A DNA stretch of 64,000 nt from Codonopsis lanceolata (lineage: Eukaryota; Streptophyta; Magnoliopsida; Asterales; Campanulaceae). Location: the NCBI GenBank assembly GCA_013146195.2, contig CM028379.1:55873693-55937692 (forward strand), written 5' to 3'. The translations under genes were made by a program, and so were the position numbers. This document shows, one piece after another, positions 43,607-54,985 of the stretch. The notes under the pieces were generated by a model that was given only the letters and a program-made list of their open reading frames with translations, searched no databases and was not told the origin of the DNA. Position 1 is the stretch's first letter. Every line of letters begins with the position of its first letter.

Positions 43607-46234
43607 ATGGCGGCTCAAGAAGACAATAGGACATTAAGAGACTTTGCTGCACCAAATGCTCAAGGGTTGTTACCGGGAGTCACAAGGCCGAATGTTGAGG
43701 CTAACAACTTCGAGTTGAAGCCTTCATTGATCTCCATGGTACAACAAACCCAATTTGGAGGATCGCCCACCGAAGATCCAAATTTGCATTTGAAGATCTT
43801 CCTTGAATATTGTGACACTTTGAAGGTGAATGGAGCATCCAATGACGCCATAAGACTACGGTTGTTCCCATTCTCTTTGAGAGACAAAGCAAGGGCTTGG
43901 CTACATTCATTGCCCGCCGGTTCCATAACCATATGGAATCAACTCTAGCAAGCATTCTTGGCACAATATTTCCCTCCTAGCAAGACCGCAATGATGAGAA
44001 ATCAAATTACAAATTTCTCACAAAAGCCGAATGAATCAATGTACGAGGCATGGGAAAGGTTCGGAGAGATGCTTAGGCTATGTCCCCACCATGGATTGGA
44101 GAAGTGGCTCATAGTCCATACATTCTACAATGGACTCACTTATAATGAGAGAATTTCCATTGATGTCGCACCAGGTGGAGCTCTCATGAATAAGAATGTC
44201 GATGATGCATACAAGTTGATTGAAGACATGGCCAACAATCACTCTCAATGGACAACAGAAAGAGGTACCAACCAATCAAAAGGAGTTCCAGGTAAGTATG
44301 AGATTGATGCTATTGATATGATTCTTGAATTTGCTAAGATTGATGCTAAGTTCAATGCTAAATTTGATTCTTTGAGTTCAAAAATTGATAAATTGAATGT
44401 GAGTGCAGTCATGAGTAACAATGGTTTTCCATGTGAAATTTGTGGTGTTTTGGGTCACTTAGCGATTGATTGTCAAGTGGGAAAATCATTTCCCCAATTT
44501 GGGTCTCAAGAACAAGTCAATGCTTTGAATAATTTCAATCAAAGACCCCAAAATGATCCTTTTTCAAACACTTACAACCCAGGTTGGAGGAATCACCCAA
44601 ATTTTTCATACAAGAACAATTCCAACCAAGCACCTCAAGGAAATTTCAACCAAGCCCCCGATTTTCAACCTAGACCTTTCAATCCACCCCCTCAAAAGTC
44701 CAATCTTGAAAGCTTGTTAGAAAATTTTGTGGTCACCCAACAGAAGCAAAATGAAATGGTCAATGATGCAATTAAGAATATGACATCTAAAGTAGACACT
44801 TTGGCTACACATAATAAGATGTTAGAGACCCAAATTGCACAACAAGCTTCTTTGTTCTCGACAATGCCTGGAATGTTTCCGGGTAAGCCTGAACCAAATC
44901 CTAGGGAGCATTGTATGGCCGTGACTTTAAGGAGTGGGAAACAACTTGAGGACCCTAAGGTTGGGAATGATGAGAGTAAAAATGGTGAGGTTGAGAAAAG
45001 TGATGATAATGAACCAATGGTTGAAGTTTCACAAGAAAAAGGAAAAGAAGTTGAACAAGAACCCGAATATGTTCCCCCACCTCCTTATAAGCCGCCTATA
45101 CCATTTCCACAAAGATTGGCTAAGGCTAAGCTTGATAAGCAGTTTGGGAAATTTTTGGAAGTTTTGAAGAAGCTTTACATTAATGTTCCGTTCACCGATG
45201 CACTTTCACAAATGCCTTCTTATGCAAAGTTTTTGAAAGATATTTTGTCTAACAAAAGGAAATTGGAAGATTATGAAACTGTGGCTTTAACCGAGGAGTG
45301 TAGTGCAATCATTCAAAATAAATTACCTCCTAAACTTAAAGACCCCGGTAGTTTTTCAATTCCTTGTGTGATTGGAAGTCTTAATATCAATCGTGCTTTG
45401 TGTGATCTTGGTGCAAGTGTGAGTTTGATGCCATTGTCTGTCTTTAAGAAAATTGATTTAGGTGAATTGAGGCCCACTAAGACTTCATTGCAATTGGCGG
45501 ATCGTTCCATCAAATATCCGGTAGGTATATTGGAAGATGTTCCAATTAAAGTGGGTAAGTTTTTCATACCGGTTGACTTCTTTGTTCTTGAGATGGATGA
45601 GGATTCTCATATCCCAATAATTCTCGGTAGACCTTTCCTAGCTACTGCGGGAGGGGTGATTGATGTGAAAAGTGGAAAGCTCTCTTTGAATATTGGAAAA
45701 GAAAAAGTTGAATTTGAATTGTCAAATGCTGCTAAATGCTTTTCTGTTGAGAATGATTGTAGCAGGATTTATTCGGTGGAATGCGCAATGAGAAAGAAAC
45801 GTGAACAACATATCTTCCATGATCCAATGGATAGTTTATGGGTAAAAGATGAGCCTAAGTGCAATGAGAATTCAGATGATGTTGTTGCATTTGCACACTT
45901 GCTAGAGTCAAACTTTAATCCTCTAGTTCAAAAAGTGGAAATTGGGAAGGATGATCATGTGCCTACAACTCAAATTTCCAAGGAAGAGCAAACTCCGCGA
46001 GTAGAGCACACGCCCATTCTTTCTACTACAGGAATTTCTAAGGGTTCCAACAAGCGGTTGCAAGATAAGCGAGCTTTTCGAAAGAAGTTTCTTGAGGAAG
46101 ATGATCACAATCGGAAGGAAGCGGCTAAGGTTGTGGAAGTAAATAGATGGAGGTCAAAGACGCAAGTTCATGAAGATGAAAACAAGAAGGGTACCACAAA
46201 TACCTTTTCTTACTCAGAGCGACCTCCGGATTGA
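43607..46234 (+). CDS. Gag-protease polyprotein with one in-frame TAG
   Basis: A frame of about 875 codons from ATGGCGGCTCAAGAAGAC. Residues 1-113 (VEANNFELKPSLISMVQQTQ, LFPFSLRDKARAWLHSLPAG) and the continuation (AQYFPPSKTAMMRNQITNFS, ESMYEAWERFGEMLRLCPHH) form a retrotransposon gag domain (PF03732-like). They are separated by one TAG at 43946-43948 (context TAG CAA GCA), in the same frame on both sides. A zinc knuckle CEICGVLGHLAIDC follows (about residue 280), then an Asn/Gln/Pro-rich linker and an aspartic protease region with INRALCDLGASVSLMPLSVF (active site D-L-G-A) and IPIILGRPFLATAGGVIDV. The C-terminus ends SERPPD-TGA. The TAG is either a disabling point mutation or a leaky stop. 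Everything after it is intact over 758 codons, which suggests recent origin. Confidence 0.85.
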
Positions 46235-48176
46235 AATAAAAAAGGGTCGAGCTAATGACCTTAAACAAGCGCTTCTTGGGAGGCAACCCAAGTTCCTTTA
46301 CCTTGCTTTCCTTTTAATTTGTTTTTATTTTCATCTTTGCTTTATTTTATTTCTAATCCTTGATCGCGTTCGTAGTTTTTCTTTTGTTTTGTTATTTTGA
46401 TTTTGTAGGATTTGTGTAAATGAGAAGAAAGATTTTGCTTAAAAGATGCATACATGAAGGTGAAGGTGCGAATTTTTCGCACTGTTGAAGTTTCGCACTG
46501 GCCGGATATTCTTCGCACCATTGAAGGAAATTTTTCGCACCTGCGAAGTTTTATCGCACCTGGGTTGGAAATCCTTCGCACCCTCTTGAAAAAAAAGAAA
46601 GACCCAAGGAAGTTAATCAATCAACCCCCAGTTGATGGATCTCCCACATCTTACTCTCCACCCTCGATTTGGTGAGCTCATTCCACTCTCCCTCTTGTTA
46701 TTTCTTTTTCTTCATTCCATTGAGGACAATGCATTCTAGTTCGGGGGAGATGGTAATTTCATCTTGAGTTTTTTTTTTTATTTGGGGGTAATAAATTTTA
46801 TGCTTTTGAAATGCCCAAGCTTGTAGCTTTGATGATAATTATTTTTGTTTGGCATTTGCAAAAGTATGCATATGTATTCCATTTGTGGAGTAATATTGGA
46901 CTCATTTGCATGCTAGTTGATGGTTGATAATGATTCCCTTGCTAATTCTTTCTTGGGTATGCTTTGAGTGAAACACGAGGGTGAGAGAAAACACGTGAGG
47001 GAGTGTTTGCGAGGTACCTACATATTTTCAATGATTTTGTTCTTGGTGCTAGGCTAGCAAAGAATTATGTGTACCTTGTGGATATGTTAGTTGGATTTTT
47101 GATATCATGGAGCTTTTCTTGAAATTCTTGCTAAATTTAGGCTTGGCATGGGCATTGTGGTAATGAGATATGATTTAGGTCATTTTGGACAGATTTGAGC
47201 CTTTTCTTGCCTAACCTTTTTGAAAAATGTTGTCCCTAGCGTCCCCTTGAGCTTGTGTAAGAATGGTGTGTGCTATGCACACAAATGACCCCATTCGACG
47301 TTCGTTTCATTTACCCACATTTACTCACCCATTTAGCCTAAACACTTTATCCTACCCTTCAAGAGAGCTTAAAATGAATATTCATGTGTATATTGTTCGC
47401 TTTTGTTGGGTTTGTGCTTTCATATGTTAAATATTTGGCTATTGTGGTGGGAGCGAAAAGGAAGGAAGGGGTATTGAAAAAAATATGTTGATTGGTGGGA
47501 TGAAAAAAAAAAAGAAAAAAAGGGGGCGCTAACGAAGGAAAAAGAAAATAAAGCTTGCATGTTCTCTAAGAAGAAATAAGGGGGTTAATTGTTAATTAAT
47601 GGCGAGTAATTTCTTCAACCCGATTATTCAAAAAAATCAAGTTTGGGGATTGTTGAAATTGGTGAGTGGTCACACCAAAAAAAAAAATGAACATTGTGGT
47701 GAGCGAGCATTACATTTTACATGATTCTTTTATGCTCTCTTGGTTTGTATATCCATTCCTTCATTTGTAGCCCTCGCCTTGGCCTAACGTTACAAGCCTA
47801 AGATAAAGTCCTAATGATCTTTTTGCTTGCTTTGCCTATGCCATGCCAATTAAATTAAATAGCATGAATGGAGAGTGCCCCTTGATTAGAGAATTTCAAC
47901 TTTAGCATTTCTGTGGTGCCATAATTCGAGCTAGTTGTGCCCCATGCTTCTCCTTGATTGAGTGACTAATGAGTGAGTGATTGGAGATCTAGATTGACCA
48001 CTTGAGATTTTATTAGCTTGGGAATCTAAAGACCCTGTCTTCCAGAATGTTGATGATTCGAGCTAAATTCCATGGTGTAGTGCACTTGTTTTCTCAAGCT
48101 AGTGCCTTCCTATTTTTCTCTGTCCCAGGCTATTCTTAATTTGAATTTATTCCTTTGCTCGGGACGATCAAAGCTC
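46235..48176 (+). other. Noncoding 3' region of the TR-GAG element
   Basis: Where Athila elements carry RT, integrase and env-like genes, this element has only noncoding sequence. It includes a TTCGCAC-rich block (46466-46590), an internal GACAATGCATTCTAGTTCGG plus GGGA PPT-like site (about 46725-46750) and A/G-rich tracts at 47500-47530. Confidence 0.7.
46466..46590 (+). repeat. TTCGCAC motif cluster
   Basis: TTCGCAC or ATCGCAC occurs six to seven times in about 120 bp, with irregular spacing of roughly 15-30 bp, plus inverted GTGCGAA and TGCGAAG. Confidence 0.7.
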
Positions 48177-48189
48177 AAGTTTGGGGGAA
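48177..48189 (+). promoter_or_regulatory. Polypurine tract
   Basis: AAGTTTGGGGGAA directly before the 3' LTR. Confidence 0.7.
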
Positions 48190-49533
48190 TGATAAATGTG
48201 CATATTGTCTATATTTTTGGATACTTTGGGCTTATTTTCCTAGTCAATATTGCATTTATCATTGCTAATTTAATTGTTTTGGCTCCATTACCTTTATTTG
48301 TCTTAATTGTGCAGTTTTGCAACATTTTGCATTAAAGTCAAGCTTTATTGGTGAATTAAAGACAAGCTTTAATGGTGAAATAAAGGTAAAAAGAGGAGCT
48401 GAATTCCAGCATTTTCCGGTTTGGGCCTTTTTGTGCATCTAGACTAAATGTCATCTAAAGGGGAATGGAGAGTTTTTAGTCTCTAATTTATCTCTCCTTT
48501 ATTTCTCATTTATTCTCATTAACTCCAATTTATTTTGGTTGGTGAGACAAAGGGAGAGAAAAGGTTTAGTCTTTCCTATATATATCTCCTTCTTCCCCTC
48601 CTTAGAGATATATATAATTTTACTTCCATATTCTCTTCTCGAATAGTTAGATAAACAATTTAAAGTAGTTTTATATTTGAATACTAGAGTTCGTGAATTC
48701 ATTCGGAAGTATTTTATTATTACAAGTTCTTCTTCCTCCCTTCTCTTACTTTTATTTTATGATTATTCTTAACATGTTTATTTTAGTTACTTTAATTATG
48801 TGTGAGTAGTTTTCTAATTCTAGGATTAGGTGTAGCCCGTAATGGATTTATAAATAAAGTTTTTATCTTCTTGTTTATTTGAATGTCACCCATTTTGATT
48901 CGATTTTAGCTTTATTAATAATTGTATAAAATTGTAGTAGCGAGGGACCGAAAGGTGAAACTACTACATTTATACAATAATCTTAGTTACTGAAGTGAAG
49001 GACCGAAAGGTGAAGCGTAGGTAACGGAACTCTAATATCGAACTAGAATTCATGAGAACGAAAGTTGATTAAATTTCTAGAGGCTTATAGAATTGTAGGA
49101 CATAATGGGTTTAGTTTAATTCATTGAGTGAGACATCGGATTTGAATTAATCTAGGCACGATTGAGAGTAGTTCGAAAGAATGCAATTAACTATTTTTAT
49201 GCAATTCGCCTTCAAAATTTGACATTCATCACGAACGGAAAGATTGTTACGAAATTTATAAATTCATTGTTGTTGTGAACCGAAATCCTAGAAGCTTTTT
49301 AATTATTGCTTTTAATCAAAAATCTAATCTTGCATTTTAATTAGTTAATTTAGTCTTGCTAATTTAATTTGCGTATCACAACGAAAATCTTGAAATCAAT
49401 CAGTCTAGATAATTTTAATTGTGAGTTCTTCGGCACCTGATTCAAAGTCCCTGTGGAATCGACATCCTAAAGACTACACGAATAGTCGTGCGCTTGCGGT
49501 AGGATTTAGTGATCAATTGAAAATCACTCAACA
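48190..49533 (+). repeat. 3' LTR of the TR-GAG element
   Basis: 1344 bp, same ends as the 5' LTR. The GAGGGACCGAAAGGTGAAAC and ACGAACGGAAAGATTGTTAC blocks are conserved in both. Confidence 0.85.
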
Positions 49534-50162
49534 GTGCTCTACTATTACTGGATCCAACCCAGGCGTGTCTTCGTAAGACCATGAGAAGACATCTATAAAC
49601 TCTTGGAGTAGACTGACCAATGCTGCCCTTTCTGATCCTTGCAGATAAGTGCTAATTCTGACTTCTTTGATCTCACTGTTTAGCCTCAGATTGACAACAA
49701 TCAAGTCTTCTTTTGATGCTTCTGATCGGTGCTTTGCTTGGTGCTTGACTGACTTAGCGAGCTCGAGTAAGTAATCTTTATCTTTTGGGTCCATTTTGTT
49801 AAATGACTCATTAGTTATGTTAATTAATTCGTCTTTTAACATAGGTGCAACCAAGGAATACACGAAGACATCAAGATTTTCATTATTAATACCAAGCTTT
49901 ACAGGGTTGATTAATTGAGGTCCTGGGGTTTGAGGTCCTCAATTTCAGGGAGTGGGCCGGTAGATGACCAGTCAGTAAGGCTAAAGGAAATAGGGGGGAT
50001 GGTATATCCAAAACGGTCCGCCAAGTCTGCGGTTGTCAAGAGTGGGCCAGTCGTGGTATACCAATTTTATAGGGGTTATCAGCAATGGACTCAAATTCAG
50101 CTGAGAGTTTTTCATAACTAGTCCCTCCATCGATCATTCCCAGGAAACTATCTCCCGTGGAG

Positions 50163-50639
50163 TCATTTATCAAACAGGGCTAGGGCATAGTCATCTTGAT
50201 CTATGGTCCAGGTGTTTTCGACTGTTACAACTTTATATGCAGTGCTGCGAGGCTCCAGGGTAAGCTGTTCCATTTCATTGGTGGTGAGACTGACGTATTC
50301 GGAGATTTCCCAACCAGGGCGTCTTTTCCCATTTTGGTCTATACAGGGTTCTGGGAACATGAGATAGGTCTCTGTTTCTCCTTTCCTTACAAAGTATCCA
50401 TTTAAAGTTTTTTTATATGGCTGCAAAGGAGGATCTATGTAAGGACGTTTTTCTCGTTCTACCTTGTTTTTTTTTTCATGTTTTTGTTTCATGACCGCAT
50501 CTAGTTCAGCTGGTGTAGGTTTGTATCCTAAACCAAATGGAGGAATACATTCCTTAAATTCATCTTGGACCAGGTTGATAAGCCCCTGCTGATTTCTACC
50601 AAGACCCAGACCAGGCATGTAATTCATTTTTCGGAGCAT
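50163..50639 (-). CDS. G-patch-containing piece of the gypsy polyprotein
   Basis: An open minus frame of 158 residues, starting LRKMNYMPGLGLGRNQQGLI, a G-patch-like glycine motif seen between protease and RT in many plant gypsy polyproteins. It continues with FGLGYKPTPAELDAVMKQKH and a basic/proline linker. It is part of the decayed element 49534-53050, not an independent gene. Confidence 0.6.
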   Translation of the reverse strand: MLRKMNYMPGLGLGRNQQGLINLVQDEFKECIPPFGLGYKPTPAELDAVMKQKHEKKNKVEREKRPYIDPPLQPYKKTLNGYFVRKGETETYLMFPEPCIDQNGKRRPGWEISEYVSLTTNEMEQLTLEPRSTAYKVVTVENTWTIDQDDYALALFDK

Positions 50640-50802
50640 GTTTAGTGGGACTATATCTCCGAAGACTGTGGTTTTCTTTCCAAAATGTTAGTCTCTCGCC
50701 CATATTCAATGGCGTTGACTCTGGCTTGAGGGATAACTTCAAAACCACTGAAGAAGATACCGTGTCATCATGCTCTATTTCAAGGATGAGGATATTCTCA
50801 CT

Positions 50803-51600
50803 TTATTTGTTTTCCACGATCTTATCGGCAAGTATGATAACTATGTGGTCGTCGTGGATAAACTTGACACGTTGATGCAGCGAGAAGGCTACCCCTTTTA
50901 CCCCATGGATCCAAGGACGTCCCAGCAGTAATCTGAAAGTAGCAGAAATGTCTAGAACTTGGAACTCAACTGGCATGGTTAGTGGCCCAATTGTCATCAT
51001 TAGAGTTACCACCCCTAGGACACATTGACTAGTGTTGTCATATGCCCTTACAGTCTGCGATGAAGGAGTCAATTCTGATATCTTTGTCCCCAGTTTGGCT
51101 AGTGTGCTGGTGGGACATACATTCAAAGATGAGTTGTTGTCTATCAGGACTCGAGGAACCCTTTTTTCCATAACTCCCACAGTGATGTGAAGAGCATCTA
51201 TGTGGTTGGTTCCTTCTTTTGGCAGATCTAGATCGATGAACATAATTACATTTCCGAAGTGTATGTTTCTGATCATTTGGGTGAGCTCATTTGGAGAGGT
51301 TTCAATGGGGATGACTGTCTGACTTAGGGATTTGACCACTGTATCACGATGATTTTTGGAAGCATATAGCAAGCCCAGTGGATATGTTTGCTTTTTCTTC
51401 ATCTGAGCTAACAAAGTATCTTCCATACTTTTAGCCCCAGTGTCGATTTCTTTGTCTTTGCCAGAATGGTCACCAATTTCTTGGTTTGGTTGGTATGCTC
51501 GACCAGATCTGGTAAGATGACTGACATCCCCACCGATCCAAGTGGTTTTCTCAGTGCTACTGATATTTTGATTGCCCAGAATAGTGTCCCAAGAGAGCAT
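50803..51600 (-). CDS. Retropepsin-like protease piece of the gypsy polyprotein
   Basis: A 265-residue open frame. The SHLTRSGRAYQP linker motif (RSGRxY) precedes the protease fold. VPRVLIDNNSSLNVCPTSTL should carry the catalytic D-[TSN]-G-[SA] and here reads D-N-N-S. FRLLLGRPWIHGVKGVAFS is the ILGRPWIH flap-end motif, followed by VKFIHDDHIVII. Longest surviving frame of this element. Confidence 0.65.
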   Translation of the reverse strand: MLSWDTILGNQNISSTEKTTWIGGDVSHLTRSGRAYQPNQEIGDHSGKDKEIDTGAKSMEDTLLAQMKKKQTYPLGLLYASKNHRDTVVKSLSQTVIPIETSPNELTQMIRNIHFGNVIMFIDLDLPKEGTNHIDALHITVGVMEKRVPRVLIDNNSSLNVCPTSTLAKLGTKISELTPSSQTVRAYDNTSQCVLGVVTLMMTIGPLTMPVEFQVLDISATFRLLLGRPWIHGVKGVAFSLHQRVKFIHDDHIVIILADKIVENK

Positions 51601-53050
51601 GTTGCAGTTAAGCTCTTTTCCTTTTATTCAAAGGGAAATGATACAGTGTTTTTATTTTAGTTGAATATACATCCTTTTGATCTTTATCAAACTTTCTTCG
51701 TTCGATCAAGCACCTGGGTTTGTTCTCTTGTGTCTGCCACCGTGACGATTTTACTGTCGATAAGGTCCTGGATGGCATTTTTTAGCATGTAGCACTTGTC
51801 GGTGAGATGACCAATGTAGCGATGATACTCACAATACTAGGTATGGTTCCATGAGCTAGGTAAAGGATTTGGCGGTGTATAATTCATGACTGGTGTAAGC
51901 TATCCATGAGCCCATAGTGTTTGAAGGATCATAGACCTTGAAGCAGGAAAATCATCATAATGCCTCTGTATTTGGACCCTCCTTCCTTTTGGTTGGGGTG
52001 AAGTGTTTGGCGGGGATTTGTTTTAGTGGTAAGATCGGACATCTTCTTCTTGGTTTGGGAATATTGTGCCAGGAACTGGTTGTATGTGCTTCTTTTTTAG
52101 GGAGGTTGGTCTTTTTCATGCGCTCAAATCATCCCAGTTAGTGTTCCATAGGCCATTTGCTGGGTATAGGTATTTGAAGGGTCAAGAGGGAGGTAGCTCT
52201 TTTGGTTATGATAGGGCATTTAGGTGAATGAGTTCAAGGTTAGTGTTTGGGGTCATAAATATTTGGAATGATATTGCTTCGGAGGATGGGGTTGGTATTT
52301 GGCTGAAGGCTGGTGTTTGGTTGAGTTTTGGAAGCTTGAAGGAGGATATTTTCCGTTGTGTCGAAGAAGTTTATTCCCGGAAGGAGGGAACCATCAGGAT
52401 AAGGTATTCGGCTTTTGATCTGATGATAGAGGGTAGTGAAAGTTTCTGCTAAACTTTCCAAAAGATTGCCAACTATTTGGTTTGTCACTCTTTCTTCATG
52501 GGCATCCAATTCCTTTTTCAGCCAGTTCTAGAAGTTCGGGTGGGGCATACCCAGGAGCTTCTATTTCCAGTCCTAGAGTATTCGGTTCATTGCTGGTTCC
52601 TACAATAGCCTGTTTGTTTTTGGCAGCCATTCTGCCCAAATCTGTATTCTCTGAACTGATTATGATACTTTATGATCTGACCCACGTGCCTGTATCCCGT
52701 ATCAAACGACCGGTGCTATCTCTTCCTTTCCAAACTCGGGCCAGGTTTCTGAGGAAAAGGGTTGAAGGTATCAGAAGGGAAGGTTCTAGGCTTTTTGGTT
52801 CTGAGTACAGTGTGTCAGTGTGCCTTTATTATTTTATTATTACATTTTTCCCTGAGATTGATCGAACAAGCACCCGCTTTGTTTTGACAGTCTCAGGACT
52901 TTTTCTGGAACAATGGATTCTTTCTCCAGAGTATAAAGCCTTCATATTCCACCTGCCTTTCGACTTCCTAAGATTGGACTGATCTCGGGCGAAGGGTCTA
53001 TACTCTTTCCGGAATCCATCATTCGAATGATCTAGGACAAATATCATAAA

Positions 53051-54120
53051 AATTATTGATCAGCCCCTGTGCATATATCTTTATTTATTTATGTATATTT
53101 TCGCAACAGAGGTTGGTCAATAATTTAGAGATATAAAAATCAATCGGTCCATGAAGTGTCCTAGAAAAACTATATATTTTTAACGTTGGCTAATGCAGGG
53201 GGTAGGCTGGCCATGGTGTAAGGATAGCAGTTCGAAATATTTCTACGTGCGTGCGTGTGTGTGAGGTATCTAAAAAGCAGTAAAGTCTTTTTTTCATATA
53301 TAAAGCGGTAAATAAAGCAGTAAATGGCCCGTATTTCTGTTCATTGTTGATTTTCTCGGCTAATTAGTTTGAAAAGAAGGCACGAGCGAGCGTGACGGCC
53401 ATTCAGATCAATAAATAGAAAGAAAAGTGGGGAATCTATCTGTTCCTATTAATTACATTTGGTCCTGATCACACAAAATTGGTGATCTTGTCTTATGCTA
53501 ATATGAGAACAAAATATTGTGAGAGATAATAAACGTGGTAGGATATCTGGCTGATCAAGGTTCCGAACATTAACAAACCATCTCTAACACCTGGGTTACA
53601 ATGGTTAAAATGACTATTACTGAACTGAACTGAACTAAAGAACTAAAGCCTTTTACAAAAGATGAAAAAAGCATCAAGTTTTCTGGGCTGTATGTTTCCA
53701 GGATACTGGGAGACACTTTGAAGGGGGATTCTCTAATACTCTATTCTCTTGCCTTTTTTGGGATGATTTTCCAGTAACCTTCAGCTCTCCTTTTATAGCC
53801 AATCAGAGCGGTGCATGTTTGTCCGTGAAGCAGAGGTGGCCACTTTTCATTGGCAGATTCTGGGCGGCACTTCATCATTTGCATGACACGGAATTAGGTG
53901 AGTCATTCAAGAAGATGGGCGTCTGTCAGGGAGCAGGTAGTACGACTGCAGCAGTACTTTTATCGTATGATCAGCTTATGAGGCAGAACTACAGTGAAAT
54001 GACTTTATCGAGGTGTGTGCCGCATTGGGACGAGCGCTGGTGATTCGAGGTGCTTCGGCACGGCAGCACCTGATCCTTTCTCAGCTTGGCTCGGTCGCGT
54101 GGCCTTAGGTTGGCACCGAG
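53051..54120 (-). mobile_element. Probable LTR/leader of the minus-strand gypsy element
   Basis: On minus, a TATA-like GGCTATAAAAGGAGAGCTG lies at about 53785-53803, with a GC-richer U3-like block at 53810-54060 and U5/leader-like sequence toward 53500. The position, immediately 5' of the minus-strand gag, fits the 5' LTR. Ends are not fixed. Confidence 0.45.
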
Positions 54121-54385
54121 TGACTGGAGAACTCATGAGAAGAATTGGGCTCTGCTCAGCCTTGTGGATCTTAGCTCGGCACAGAATGATTTGAGGACTC
54201 ATGAGAAGAATTGGACCTTGCTTGGCCTCGTGGACATTAGCTCAGCATAGACTGATTGGAGGACTCATGAGAAGAATTGGACCTTGCTCGGCCTCGGGGA
54301 CATTAGCTCGGCACAGACTGATCGGAGGACTCATGAGAAGAGTTGGACCTTGCTCAGCCTAGTGGGTCCCAGGTCGGCACATTCG
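54121..54385. repeat. 66-bp tandem repeat, four copies
   Basis: GAGGACTCATGAGAAGAATT (first copy GAGAACTC..) begins at 54127, 54193, 54259 and 54325, exactly 66 bp apart each time, with GGCCTCGTGGACATTAGCTC in each unit. The 54000-54120 sequence looks like a more diverged unit. The last unit overlaps the end of the gypsy fragment at 54354. Confidence 0.85.
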
Positions 54386-54985
54386 GCGAGAAGTACCTCA
54401 GGCTTTGCTGGACAGGGGGGTAATCGGCATCGACCGATAACCTATGCTCGGCCACCTCTTCGCTGATCGCCCCCATGTCTTCTACCTTCCATGCAAACAC
54501 ATCGGTGTTGTCCCTTAAGAACTGGATGATGGCCTTCCGCTCTTGCTCCGGTATCTCGACTCCTACCCTGATTTTTTGCTCGGGGTAGGCGAAGTTGATG
54601 ACCACTTCCTCTACGTCCTCTAATGGCTGCATAATCGGGAAATCCCTGGCATCCAGGCTGTCTACCTCCGTCGGTTCCTCTCTCCTCGAATTATTGGGGC
54701 CATTGACCCTGGAACTTGGTGTTGATTGCTATGCGTTCGAGGATTCCTCACCATGTCCCCTGGCTCACTTCGGTCTGCCCTGTTCCACAATGCTTTCCTC
54801 GGAGGCTTCAGGTGCCTTGAGTTTCTTTTCCGTTTCTCTTTTGACACCTATAATGTGCTCCAGGGTGGTCCTCGCGTCGTTTCTCAGAGTTCCGACACCA
54901 TTGGGGGTGGTGTACTTGACTCTTTGGTGGGCCAGGGATGCGACCATCTGGAAACTCGCTTGAGCCGGCGAGTTTGCTTTCAACT
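54354..54985 (-). pseudogene. Second gypsy polyprotein fragment (protease-RT linker)
   Basis: The minus frame 54632-54354 reads EQKIRVGVEIPEQERKAIIQ, FLRDNTDVFAWKVEDMGAIS, then HRLSVDADYPPVQQ. This is the standard sequence just before gypsy RT (L..N.DVFAW...DM.GI....H.L.VD....PV.Q). Upstream in another frame, 54983-54765 has VKYTTPNGVGTLRNDARTTL, the post-protease V-K-[FY]-P-T-..G-[IV]-G..R-[GN]-[DE] motif. It differs from the 49534-53050 element, so it is an independent fragment. It stops before the RT domain proper. Confidence 0.7.

Larger units (their letters stand above)
41917..49533 (+). mobile_element. Athila-like gypsy element with Gag-protease only (TR-GAG type)
   Basis: A 7617-bp element: 5' LTR 41917-43341, PBS 43349-43366, Gag-protease 43607-46234, a long noncoding 3' region with internal PPT-like TTCGGGGGAGA (about 46740), terminal PPT (48177-48189) and 3' LTR 48190-49533. 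No reverse transcriptase, RNase H or integrase lies between the protease and the 3' LTR. The TTCTTGGGAGGCAACCCAAG motif at about 46274 and the tRNA-Asp-type PBS are typical of Athila-lineage elements. Flanking 5-mers are CAAAG and GTGCT, so there is no target duplication. Confidence 0.8.
49534..53050 (-). pseudogene. Gypsy gag-protease-(RT start) remnant, truncated
   Basis: Reading on minus from high to low coordinates: gag-like text (about 53047-51660, including LLESLAETFTTLYHQIKSRI and the basic RKEYRPFARDQSNLRKSK, in several frames); an aspartic protease region (50803-51600, PRVLIDNNSSLNVCPTSTLA, then RLLLGRPWIHGVKGVAFSLH); a G-patch motif (50595-50639, MNYMPGLGLGRNQQGL); and the segment just before RT (49534-49863, LVSLLQEFIDVFSWSYEDTP then GLDPVIVEH). 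These are in the order of Tat-like plant gypsy polyproteins. The protease signature D-N-G-S has become D-N-N-S, so it is probably inactive. The frame stops dead at 49534, where the TR-GAG LTR begins, before the RT catalytic motifs. The missing remainder is not found on the far side of that element. Confidence 0.7.

Noticed and set aside
43660..43964. Minus-strand frames opposite the Gag start
   Set aside because: Complementary shadows of a well-supported gag domain on plus.
52482..52982. Plus-strand frame of 166 codons opposite the gypsy gag region
   Set aside because: It is the antisense shadow of the minus-strand polyprotein and shows no independent motif.
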